Shown: positions 8,237-15,625 of the stretch, piece after piece
Layout of the letters: the number at the start of each line of letters is the position of its first letter
How positions within the stretch are numbered: the first letter of the stretch is position 1
Translations under genes and position numbers: made by a program
NCBI GenBank assembly: GCA_963578805.1
Contig: CAUZDY010000004.1
Span: 59,498 to 123,497 of the forward strand
Length of the DNA stretch: 64,000 bases
Direction of reading: 5' to 3'
Source of the DNA: CAUZIB01 sp963578805
Lineage (GTDB): Bacteria; Acidobacteriota; Vicinamibacteria; Vicinamibacterales; UBA8438
Notes under the pieces: model-generated
Told to the model about the DNA's origin: nothing
Database searches by the model: none
Seen by the model: only the letters and a program-made list of their open reading frames with translations

Positions 8237-9274
8237 TCAATCCCTCACCAGCGCTCTCCACTCAAACTCCCACCGCAGCGGCACCCGGGCCGGCAGGTAG
8301 CAGATCTCGGAATCACACGCCTGGTAATCGAGCGTGCCTTCGATGATCAGGGGATCACCAGTCTGGGCCAACTCGCTAGTCTCATCGTTCATAGAAATCG
8401 TGATCTCCTGGACAAACGTAAATGGCGCCTCATAGACGGAAACCGTTTCGCGCAGCGGCTCGAAACGGTAAGGCGTCGAGACCGGGTAGACGGCGGCCTG
8501 TTGTTGGATGAACTCCGGTGTGTCCAGACGGAGGCGGATCACCTGATACGTGTGGTCGCCAGGAGCATAGACATGCATCTCGGTCTTTGGCATCACGTCA
8601 ACAATGAGCGAAAAGCGATTACCCGGTGCGACGACAGTATCACTGGCGTATGACACCAACTCCAAATGGTCGGTCTCCACCCGGGTCGCATCGCGATCCT
8701 GTCCGGTGATCGAATCGCCAAGCCGTAAAGCGAAGCTCGAGACGGTCAACCTCTCCTGATACCTAGGTTCAAAAACGCGGTCGACGACGCGACCTGAAGG
8801 GTCCAGAATGAAGGTGCCTGGATACGGAATTCCGGATACCCGGGTGCCCTCGGCTTCGCGGTTAAGAATGCCGTACCGCTGAATAACCACCGACCCAACA
8901 TCGGAGAGCAACGAAAAGTCGATTCCCCACCGGTCGGAGAAAACCCTTAGGGTCTCTTGAGGATCATACAGAATGGCAGCAACGCCGAACCCCTGAGCCC
9001 GTAGCGCGTCACGACGACTTTGCAGCTCCACGAGCTGCGTTTTACAGTACGGTCACCAATCGACCGAGCGACTGAAATAAAGCCAGAGTCCGTTCGGACC
9101 CATGAGCGACTCCAAGTTGTGCTGTTGGCCGTATTGGTCCGTGAGCGAGAACGTCGGAACATGCTCTCCGACCTGGGGGCCCAACTGGGACACGTCCGGT
9201 ACTGGTGCCTGGACCGACACGACCGTGCCGAGCAGAACAACCAGGGTTGCCGTGTGAACGAGTTTACAAATCAT
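8237..9274 (-). CDS. Selenocysteine-containing redoxin fused to a DsbD-alpha-like domain
   Basis: Two adjacent frames in the same phase are separated only by TGA at 9053-9055, and protein similarity runs straight through it. Read as Sec, the product has 345 residues. Residues 1-24 are a Sec-type signal peptide. Residues about 35-165 are a peroxiredoxin/AhpC-TSA fold whose active site is SVDW-U-PYCKTQLVEL, with Sec74 and Cys77 where relatives have CxxC. Residues about 185-345 resemble the N-terminal domain of DsbD, with the pair Cys320 and Cys325 in YQACDSEICYLP. A perfect hairpin begins 14 bases after the UGA. The start ATG 9272-9274 was preferred to TTG 9305 because it begins at the signal peptide. 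It is probably a periplasmic thiol oxidoreductase or peroxidase. The frameshift-free continuity makes a pseudogene unlikely. Confidence 0.8.
9022..9038 (-). promoter_or_regulatory. Candidate bacterial SECIS hairpin of the redoxin gene
   Basis: On the minus strand GCAGCTC-GTG-GAGCTGC is a perfect 7-bp stem. Its apical loop begins 21 bases after the UGA and contains GU. Distance and loop match the bacterial SECIS pattern (loop roughly 16-37 bases downstream, guanine early in the loop), which recruits SelB. Confidence 0.7.
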
Positions 9275-9429
9275 TGACCGATAAGACGCGGCGAGAACAC
9301 TCCACAAGTGTCACCGCGTCTCGACTATCGTAGCAAACACGAATGTCAAACACCTACTCGTGACACGGGCCACACCCCGCGTCGCTGCCCATTACTGCCA
9401 TCGCCTGACGATCGACACCAGAGACAACC

Positions 9430-10563
9430 GTGAAACAGCTGGTAGCCCTCTTCCTACGGCTCGGGATTACCGCCTTCGGCGGCCCGGCGGCCCACATTGC
9501 AATGATGCGGGACGAGGTCGTCGACCGACGGCACTGGATGACCGATTCGGAGTTTCTCGATCTCTTGGCAGTCACCAATCTCATCCCGGGACCGAATTCG
9601 ACCGAGATGGCTCTTCACATCGGCTACAAGCGCGGTGGGCTCCCTGGCCTACTCACCGCTGGGGCTTGTTTCATCGTCCCGGCCTGTCTTCTAGTGATGA
9701 TGATCGCCTGGGGATACACGCGCTACGGAGACACGCCTCAGGTCGCGTGGCTGACGTATGGAGTGGGCCCGGTCATCATCGCGATCATCCTGCAGGCAGT
9801 TGGGAAGCTCACACGCAGTGTGAGCGGAGGGATCACATCAACGGTCATCGGTCTAGCGGCGACCGCGCTAGCCATCGGCGGCGTTAACGAACTCACACTT
9901 CTTGCCGGAGGCGGAATCGTCGCCTTGGTAGCTCGTCGCGTAGCACGCGCCACGGTGGCGGGCATCTTCGTCATGCTAACGGTGTCCGCCGCGACTGTCT
10001 GTGGGGCAACTCTGGCCGCCGCGACGGCGGTCCCGGTGACCCTGACCCGACTCACGTTGTTCTTCCTCAAGGTCGGTTCAATTCTGTTTGGTAGCGGCTA
10101 TGTGCTACTAGCGTTTCTCCGAGCGGACCTGACCGAACGATGGTCGTGGCTTACGGAGCAGCAGCTAATCGATGCGGTCACGGTCGGACAGATGACGCCG
10201 GGCCCGGTGTTCACGACGGCCACGTTCATCGGCTTCCTGCTCGGCGGATGGAGCGGCGCCGTCCTAGCCACTCTTGCGATTTTTGCGCCCGGTTTCATCT
10301 TTGTCGCCGTGACCCATCCGCTGATCGGACGCTTGCGCGCGTCCGCGCTCGCGAGCGACCTGGTCGACGGCGTGGCGGCCGCATCGCTCGGCCTCATGGT
10401 CGCGGTCACGTGGCACCTTGGACGCGCCGCAATCGTCGACCTGCCGACGGCGGCCCTGCTCGTGGCGTCTGGAACGACTCTGACGGTCTGGCGTCCCAAT
10501 TCAACTTGGCTAATCGTCAGCGGCGCCGTCCTCGGCTGGGTGCTGCGCGGAGGGCAAGGGTAG
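9430..10563 (+). CDS. chrA: Chromate transporter ChrA, full-length two-domain form
   Basis: A 377-residue protein of the CHR family made of two homologous membrane domains. The first begins LFLRLGITAFGGPAAHIAMM with the conserved FGGPxxH and then VTNLIPGPNSTEMA. The second has GSGYVLLAFLRADL and DAVTVGQMTPGPVFTTATFIG. Full-length CHR proteins export chromate in proteobacteria; whether that is the substrate here is not known. The start is GTG 9430. The gene is convergent with the CHAD gene, with only four bases between the stop codons, and a short inverted repeat AGCCT-GCT-AGGCT (10562-10574) spans the junction. Confidence 0.9.
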   Translation: MKQLVALFLRLGITAFGGPAAHIAMMRDEVVDRRHWMTDSEFLDLLAVTNLIPGPNSTEMALHIGYKRGGLPGLLTAGACFIVPACLLVMMIAWGYTRYGDTPQVAWLTYGVGPVIIAIILQAVGKLTRSVSGGITSTVIGLAATALAIGGVNELTLLAGGGIVALVARRVARATVAGIFVMLTVSAATVCGATLAAATAVPVTLTRLTLFFLKVGSILFGSGYVLLAFLRADLTERWSWLTEQQLIDAVTVGQMTPGPVFTTATFIGFLLGGWSGAVLATLAIFAPGFIFVAVTHPLIGRLRASALASDLVDGVAAASLGLMVAVTWHLGRAAIVDLPTAALLVASGTTLTVWRPNSTWLIVSGAVLGWVLRGGQG

Positions 10564-10567
10564 CCTG

Positions 10568-11551
10568 CTAGGCTGAGCCCTTTGAATTGGCCTTTGGCAC
10601 TGGAGCCGTCATCCTAAGCGCTCGGGCGACCATTCGCGTTGGATCGGACCGAGACAACGCCCCACCACGCTCCGACCAGACGCGGGTCGCAGACGCCGCC
10701 GTATCTCGACAGACCCGAAGAAGCGACTCCCGTTTACCAACGTACTGACTATGCAGATCACGGCAGTCGCGGTTAAGGGTAAGTCTCAATGACTCGAGGG
10801 CGGCATGCAAGAGTAGGTCGTCAGCGTCGTCTGTCGACACCGTGAGATCTTGAATCAGCCTACCGAGCACCTCGAGGTCATGTAACCGACCGAGAACTTC
10901 CTGGGCCTCCTTGAGCTCCCGCACTGCCTCCCGTGTCCGAACTTTCCCGGTATCCCTGGCCAACTCAAGCGTATAGCGCAGCTTCTTTGTCGCGATTCGG
11001 ACGCGATGAACTCGGTCAGAGACGTAAAGTGAACCAGCTTCGCCAATGGCGCGCTGAACCCCTTCGGATCGACGTTCCATCCGGACGGCTAACATCTGCA
11101 CCCACCCGCCGGTCTGCTGGCGAATTCCAAGGACTCTGGCAACGTCGGCGAGATCACGTTCAAGCTTGCACACATTGAGCGACGACAGGCGGTCAAGCAT
11201 CCGTTCACGCTGCTCCTGGCGTTGATCCTGCAAGTGCTGCTGTAGACGCCAACCAGACGCAGTGTCAACGCTACCAGCCTGAATGATTTCTTCGGCCACA
11301 CCGATTGACACGTCGATCTCGCGAACGTCGCCCAGAATCTTCCCCAAGCGACGTACTCGACGCAGCGCCCTATTGGCTACCCCACCAGGCACCTCACAGG
11401 CACACAGCGGTAGAATCTCCCGGAGCCGACGAGTGGCTACGCGGCCTTTGTGAAGCGACTCGATCTCGCCCTTGAGTGCCCTGGGAAGGTGTTTGCTTAG
11501 AGCACGCAGCAGTCGCTCCACGGGTCGTCGTAAAGGCTGTGAGACAGTCAT
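10568..11551 (-). CDS. CHAD domain protein
   Basis: A 327-residue helical protein, basic at its N-terminus, with the two hallmarks of the CHAD (conserved histidine alpha-helical) domain: HKGRVATRRLRE near residue 35 and VHRVRIATKKLRYTLE near residue 185. These pack into paired four-helix bundles. CHAD proteins bind inorganic polyphosphate and often accompany CYTH phosphatases or polyphosphate granules; no CYTH partner is encoded nearby. The C-terminal tail (MVARALRMTAPVPKANSKGSA) is low complexity. The gene appears monocistronic, convergent with chrA and followed upstream by a 230-base gap. Confidence 0.88.
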   Translation of the reverse strand: MTVSQPLRRPVERLLRALSKHLPRALKGEIESLHKGRVATRRLREILPLCACEVPGGVANRALRRVRRLGKILGDVREIDVSIGVAEEIIQAGSVDTASGWRLQQHLQDQRQEQRERMLDRLSSLNVCKLERDLADVARVLGIRQQTGGWVQMLAVRMERRSEGVQRAIGEAGSLYVSDRVHRVRIATKKLRYTLELARDTGKVRTREAVRELKEAQEVLGRLHDLEVLGRLIQDLTVSTDDADDLLLHAALESLRLTLNRDCRDLHSQYVGKRESLLRVCRDTAASATRVWSERGGALSRSDPTRMVARALRMTAPVPKANSKGSA

Positions 11552-11784
11552 GATAGGATGTCCAGCCGGGTCAACTCACGCTCGCCAGAGAGTCGTTGAT
11601 CTTATCGAAACTCCATGAGAATAACCGCTACCGACATCTGCGTGAACTCGCTGCACATGATCGTCGCACAGCTACTTTCTGACCGATTCTTGGAAGTCGT
11701 CGATCGTGAGAGACACAACGCCGGTCCGCCGAATCGGCGAGGAACCAACCGTCGAAAGATGCCCGCGGTGAAGCCCGGACGGTG

Positions 11785-12660
11785 ATGCGTAAGGTTGCTG
11801 TGAGCTTGGTAATCGGATTTCTCCTGACTGTGGCTCGACCGAGCACACAGAACCGTCCTCTCGTAGCCTCTGGGGCGACGGTCGAGCGCCTTGCCAGCGG
11901 ATTCGGGTTCCTTGAAGGACCGACCGCAGATATAAATGACAACCTCTATTTCTCGGACATCCAGAATGAACGTATCCATCGCTGGACACCCGGCAATAGC
12001 ATTTCGACGTTTCGGGAGGCCACGGGTCGGGCGAACGGTCTCCGATTCACCCCCGATGGCCAGCTCTTAATCTGTGAGATGGGCAACCGTCGAGTGACCG
12101 CAATCGACGCGAACGGTCAAATGTCGATTCTGGCCGACAAGCTCGAGGGGCGGCGATTCAATAGTCCCAACGATCTCTGGGTCGATCCGACAGGTGGTGT
12201 CTATTTCAGCGACCCACGATACGGCGCTGACGACGACAAGAAAATGGAGGGGGACCACGTCTATTACATCTCGCCGGATCGAACAAAGATCAGGGACGTC
12301 GCTGACGACCTAGTGCGTCCCAATGGCATCGTCGGCACGACGGATGGGAGCCGCCTCTATGTCGCAGACCACGGCGCTGGACGCACCTACGTGTATACAC
12401 CGACAGACGACGGCTCCCTGAACGACAAGAGTCTGTTCGCCAGCCAAGGCGCAGACGGAATGACCCTGGACGAGATGGGCAATGTCTACCTCACGGGCCA
12501 AGACATCACCGTCTACGACCCGAATGGCGTGCAAATCGCATCAATCGCCGTTCCGGAAACTCCTGCCAACCTGGCATTCGGCGGAGCTAACGGGACCACG
12601 CTGTTTCTAACCGCTCGCACGTCGCTCTACGCGGTTGAAATGATCGTCACAGGGCAATGA
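11785..12660 (+). CDS. SMP-30/gluconolactonase family lactonase, secreted
   Basis: A 291-residue six-bladed beta-propeller with an N-terminal signal peptide (KVAVSLVIGFLLTVARPS). Typical SMP-30 blade motifs are seen: the entry Glu in FGFLEGPTADINDNLYFSDI, then NGLRFTPDGQLLICE, NSPNDLWVDPTGGVYFSDP and RPNGIVGTTDGSRLYVAD, which supply the divalent-metal ligands (Glu, Asn, Asn, Asp). Members hydrolyse sugar lactones such as gluconolactone. The signal peptide places this one in the periplasm or outside. ATG 11785 is used; GTG 11782 immediately precedes it. No strong ribosome site is visible. Confidence 0.88.
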   Translation: MRKVAVSLVIGFLLTVARPSTQNRPLVASGATVERLASGFGFLEGPTADINDNLYFSDIQNERIHRWTPGNSISTFREATGRANGLRFTPDGQLLICEMGNRRVTAIDANGQMSILADKLEGRRFNSPNDLWVDPTGGVYFSDPRYGADDDKKMEGDHVYYISPDRTKIRDVADDLVRPNGIVGTTDGSRLYVADHGAGRTYVYTPTDDGSLNDKSLFASQGADGMTLDEMGNVYLTGQDITVYDPNGVQIASIAVPETPANLAFGGANGTTLFLTARTSLYAVEMIVTGQ

Positions 12661-12669
12661 CGACGAGCC

Positions 12670-12678
12670 TGATAGAAT
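12670..12678 (+). promoter_or_regulatory. Extended -10 promoter element for yacG
   Basis: TGATAGAAT fits the TGn plus -10 pattern and lies about 20 bases before the yacG ATG. No good -35 is seen. Confidence 0.35.
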
Positions 12679-12698
12679 GTGCTTCTTAATTCGGGACG

Positions 12699-12911
12699 AT
12701 GCCTAGGTCGATCTGTGTGTACTGTCGGCGACAGACCGTTAAGCCAGACTGGCGGCCGTTCTGTAGCGAGCGCTGCAAGCTACTCGACCTACGAAACTGG
12801 ACGGATGGAGGGTACAGTGTGCCTTGTGACACGAACTCGTCACTCTCGAGTCAGGGTAGCGCCTCCGATGACATAGGGGCTGATGACACAGTCTTGGTTT
12901 CTGATGACTGA
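12699..12911 (+). CDS. yacG: DNA gyrase inhibitor YacG
   Basis: A 70-residue protein with the YacG zinc site, CVYC near residue 6 and FCSERCKLLDLRNW near residue 21. In E. coli YacG binds gyrase B and blocks DNA binding. The core spans residues 1-43; the Ser/Asp-rich acidic tail after it is poorly conserved in the family. It lies 41 bases upstream of citrate synthase on the same strand and may share its transcript. No ribosome site is evident before ATG 12699. Confidence 0.85.
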   Translation: MPRSICVYCRRQTVKPDWRPFCSERCKLLDLRNWTDGGYSVPCDTNSSLSSQGSASDDIGADDTVLVSDD

Positions 12912-12952
12912 GGTCGAACACGCGGGCAGCTCGGACGCAGGGATGGGAGAGC

Positions 12953-14239
12953 ATGGCTAATACCTTAACGATTACCGACAATCGAACCGGCAAACAGTAC
13001 GAGGTCCCGATTAGCGACGGGACAATTCGAGCTCTTGACCTTCGCCAGATAAAGGTTGACCCAGACGAGTTTGGGTTAATGACCTATGACCCCGCGTTCC
13101 AGAACACCGCCTCATGTAAGAGCCGCATCACCTTCATCGATGGGGACAAGGGTATCCTTCGATACCGTGGGTATCCGATCGAGCAACTGGCAGAAAAGAG
13201 CACGTTCGTAGAGACAACGTACCTGCTGCTCAATGGTGAGCTGCCGACCGCATCGCAGCTCAAGGCGTGGGACACGAAGCTCAGCCTCCACTCAATGCTC
13301 CACGAGAACATCAAGATGTTCATGGGTGGATTCCGATACGACGCCCACCCAATGGGGATCTTTTTGAGCACCGTAGGGGCACTCTCGACGTTCTATCCGG
13401 AGGCGAAACGGGTCTATGACGACGAAGCCCGCTACACCCAGGTAGCGAGGTTGATCGCCAAAGTTCCAAGTATCGCGGGTTATGCCTTCCGCCACAGCAT
13501 CGGCCAACCATACGTCTACCCGGACCCTGACCTGAGCTTCATCGGAAACTTCCTCTCGATGCTCTTCAAACGCGTCGAGCCTCGGTATGCGCCTGACCCG
13601 ATCCTTGAACGCGCGCTCGACGTGTTATTCATACTGCACGCCGACCACGAGCAAAACTGTAGTACCAGCGTGATGCGCGGCATCGGCAGCTCACAAGCTG
13701 ACCCGTTCGCGTCACTCGCCGGCGCGGCCGCGGCCCTCTATGGACCACTCCATGGCGGAGCCAACGAGGCTGTTCTCAAGATGCTGGAGGAAATCGGGAC
13801 GGTCGACAAGATTCCAGCCTTTGTCAAGAAGGTTAAGGATGGCGAAGGACGGCTCATGGGCTTTGGGCATCGTGTCTACAAGTCGTACGACCCGCGCGCC
13901 AAGGTCATCAAGGACACGGCCTATGACGTATTCGAGGTCACCGGTAAAAACCCCCACCTAGAAGTGGCGCTCGAGCTTGAACGGATCGCCCTGCAAGACG
14001 ATTATTTCGTCTCCCGCAAGCTGTATCCGAACGTCGATTTCTACTCCGGTCTCATCTACGAGGCGATGGGGTTCACACCGGCAATGTTCCCCGTACTCTT
14101 CGCTATCGGCCGGACCGTTGGATGGATCGCCCAGTGGGAGGAAATGCTCAAGGACAAGGACCAGAGGATCGCACGCCCGCGGCAGGTGTATCTCGGCGAG
14201 GATGAACGGGACTTCGTGCCTATCGAGAAACGGGCCTGA
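12953..14239 (+). CDS. gltA: Citrate synthase (type II, hexameric)
   Basis: A 428-residue enzyme that condenses acetyl-CoA with oxaloacetate, the entry reaction of the citric acid cycle. It has the N-terminal TLTITDNRTGKQYEVPI domain of type II enzymes. The three catalytic residues are in GPLHGGANEAV (His), FGHRVYKSYDPRA (His) and NVDFYSGLIYEAMG (Asp). Length and order match E. coli GltA. The start ATG 12953 follows GGGAGAG. It is followed by a hairpin pair and stands between yacG and a convergent operon. Confidence 0.96.
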   Translation: MANTLTITDNRTGKQYEVPISDGTIRALDLRQIKVDPDEFGLMTYDPAFQNTASCKSRITFIDGDKGILRYRGYPIEQLAEKSTFVETTYLLLNGELPTASQLKAWDTKLSLHSMLHENIKMFMGGFRYDAHPMGIFLSTVGALSTFYPEAKRVYDDEARYTQVARLIAKVPSIAGYAFRHSIGQPYVYPDPDLSFIGNFLSMLFKRVEPRYAPDPILERALDVLFILHADHEQNCSTSVMRGIGSSQADPFASLAGAAAALYGPLHGGANEAVLKMLEEIGTVDKIPAFVKKVKDGEGRLMGFGHRVYKSYDPRAKVIKDTAYDVFEVTGKNPHLEVALELERIALQDDYFVSRKLYPNVDFYSGLIYEAMGFTPAMFPVLFAIGRTVGWIAQWEEMLKDKDQRIARPRQVYLGEDERDFVPIEKRA

Positions 14240-14245
14240 TTATCG

Positions 14246-14273
14246 GCTCGACGTATCGAGCGCCGGGAGGCGC
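14246..14273. terminator. Two tandem hairpins downstream of gltA
   Basis: GCTCGA-CGTA-TCGAGC (14246-14261) is a perfect stem with a tetraloop, followed at once by GCGCC-GGGA-GGCGC (14260-14273). They begin seven bases after the gltA stop. There is no U-tract, so a role as 3' stabiliser or factor-assisted terminator is inferred. Confidence 0.4.
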
Positions 14274-14334
14274 CTCGCGCTCGCTCGTCGTGGCGATACC
14301 GTTCCAGCCGCACCAATGCTGCCGGTCGCGAACT

Positions 14335-14607
14335 TCACCAAAAGCGTAACCGATACACAAGCAGTACGCCGGCCACGCCCAATATGAGCCAGACGGTCGG
14401 CGAGGTGGACTGCGCTTCCGAGGCACGCGTCAGAAAGACACCAACGACGGCAAAGAATACGGCGGCCAGTAAAAACGGCTTAGTTTTCCGCGCACGTCGG
14501 GGCGCCACCTCGACCTGGCGACGGACTGGCTCTACGGTGGCAACACCACACCTGAAACAGATGAGCGCCTTGTCGTCAATCTCTGTCTGGCAGTTCTTGC
14601 ACTGCAT
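14335..14607 (-). CDS. Zinc-ribbon membrane protein
   Basis: About 90 residues. An N-terminal zinc ribbon (QCKNCQ then ICFRCG) is followed by a basic linker (RRARKTKP) and two hydrophobic helices (FLLAAVFFAVVGVFL and the final VWLILGVAGVLLVYRL). Last gene of the MoxR/VWA operon, beginning 23 bases after the caspase-fold gene stops. ATG 14607 is preferred because MQCKNC is a common start of such ribbons; ATG 14625 and TTG 14634 are alternatives. Function is unknown. Confidence 0.7.
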   Translation of the reverse strand: MQCKNCQTEIDDKALICFRCGVATVEPVRRQVEVAPRRARKTKPFLLAAVFFAVVGVFLTRASEAQSTSPTVWLILGVAGVLLVYRLRFW

Positions 14608-14630
14608 CGTGGAAGCAAGTCGCATTCCGA

Positions 14631-15620
14631 TCAACCGGCGATAGTTCGCCGGCGGATCTCATGAGACACGCGAGCTAACTCGATAAGAAGCCGCTCCAGC
14701 TCACGTTTGTAGGCCGCGGCCTCGAGTTCATCCCTACGGCTTCGTAGATCGGCCACCTGGTTCTCAAGGTCGTTACGGTGCTCAACGAGTGGTACCAGTG
14801 ACGGGTCGCTCCTGGTTGGCGGTGGACCAACACCCGCACCCACAAACACCCGGGCAGCAATAACGCCGTCATGGCCGTCTTTCCCTGCTTCACGTCCGGA
14901 ACCATCGCCACTGTCATCGAGAATCGCTCGCTCGGTCGCCAACCGTCCCCGGCGCTGATACCACTGTCGGACTTCTTCACTCGTGTATGCAAAGGCCTCC
15001 CAGACCGAGACACGACCATCTCTATCGGCATCAGCCGATTCGTGGGTCAGCGACCTGACAAAAAACTCTGGAAACACGGTGTCATACCGCTGGGCCGACG
15101 TCGCAGTGGCCGCAATGACGATACGACCTGGACGAGCAAGCTGTTTTACGAACGGATAACTCGCAGCGGTGGTATTGACGAAAACGGTCCGACCTGGACA
15201 CGCGTCCAGGAGCGCCGCCCACTCCCGCGACTCAAGATCTGGACCGACAAGGTTGAACTTGGCGTCGACACCATCATAGGTGCCGTGGCCCATCAGCACG
15301 ACCAGGAGGACCGACTTGGCGGTCATCTGGGCACTGAGGTCTCTCAACGCCTGGGTCACCCCTTCCCGGGACGCCCGTCCAACCCCTGGGCCTGGCGTCT
15401 CACCGAGGAGGATCAAGTGATCGTCGCTGAACTCACCCTGGTCGCGCAACGCCGATACCAGATCTTGCCCCCAGCGCTCGTAGGTCTCAACGTATGTTCC
15501 TCCACCCGATGCACCGACCACGATCAAGGTAAAGTAGTCGTCGGCAGACGCTGCCGGAGTCCCCCCGAGAGTCATCGCAACCCAGAGTACGGCCACCCCG
15601 AACGCCTGCTGTCTCTTCAC
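14631..15620 (-). CDS. Secreted caspase-fold (C13/C14-like) protein with an altered catalytic Cys site
   Basis: A 329-residue protein. Residues 1-27 are a signal peptide. The core (DDYFTLIVVGASGG, LILLGETPGPGVGRASREGV, VLLVVLMGHGTYDG) follows the caspase/legumain fold with the catalytic His in GHG. Where the catalytic Cys is expected, after the next beta strand, the sequence is TVFVNTTAASYPF with no Cys, so it may be a pseudoenzyme or use Thr/Ser. DADRDGRVSVWEAF resembles an EF-hand loop. The C-terminus is a coiled coil (VEHRNDLENQVADLRSRRDE). GTG 15620 follows GAGGT with good spacing, six bases after the upstream VWA gene stops. The gene is next to last in the MoxR/VWA operon. Confidence 0.75.
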   Translation of the reverse strand: MKRQQAFGVAVLWVAMTLGGTPAASADDYFTLIVVGASGGGTYVETYERWGQDLVSALRDQGEFSDDHLILLGETPGPGVGRASREGVTQALRDLSAQMTAKSVLLVVLMGHGTYDGVDAKFNLVGPDLESREWAALLDACPGRTVFVNTTAASYPFVKQLARPGRIVIAATATSAQRYDTVFPEFFVRSLTHESADADRDGRVSVWEAFAYTSEEVRQWYQRRGRLATERAILDDSGDGSGREAGKDGHDGVIAARVFVGAGVGPPPTRSDPSLVPLVEHRNDLENQVADLRSRRDELEAAAYKRELERLLIELARVSHEIRRRTIAG

Positions 15621-15625
15621 GTCGG

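Noticed and set aside
9053..9055. In-frame stop making the redoxin a pseudogene
   Set aside because: The UGA is at the catalytic Cys position, phase is kept, and a SECIS-like hairpin follows, so selenocysteine is the better explanation.
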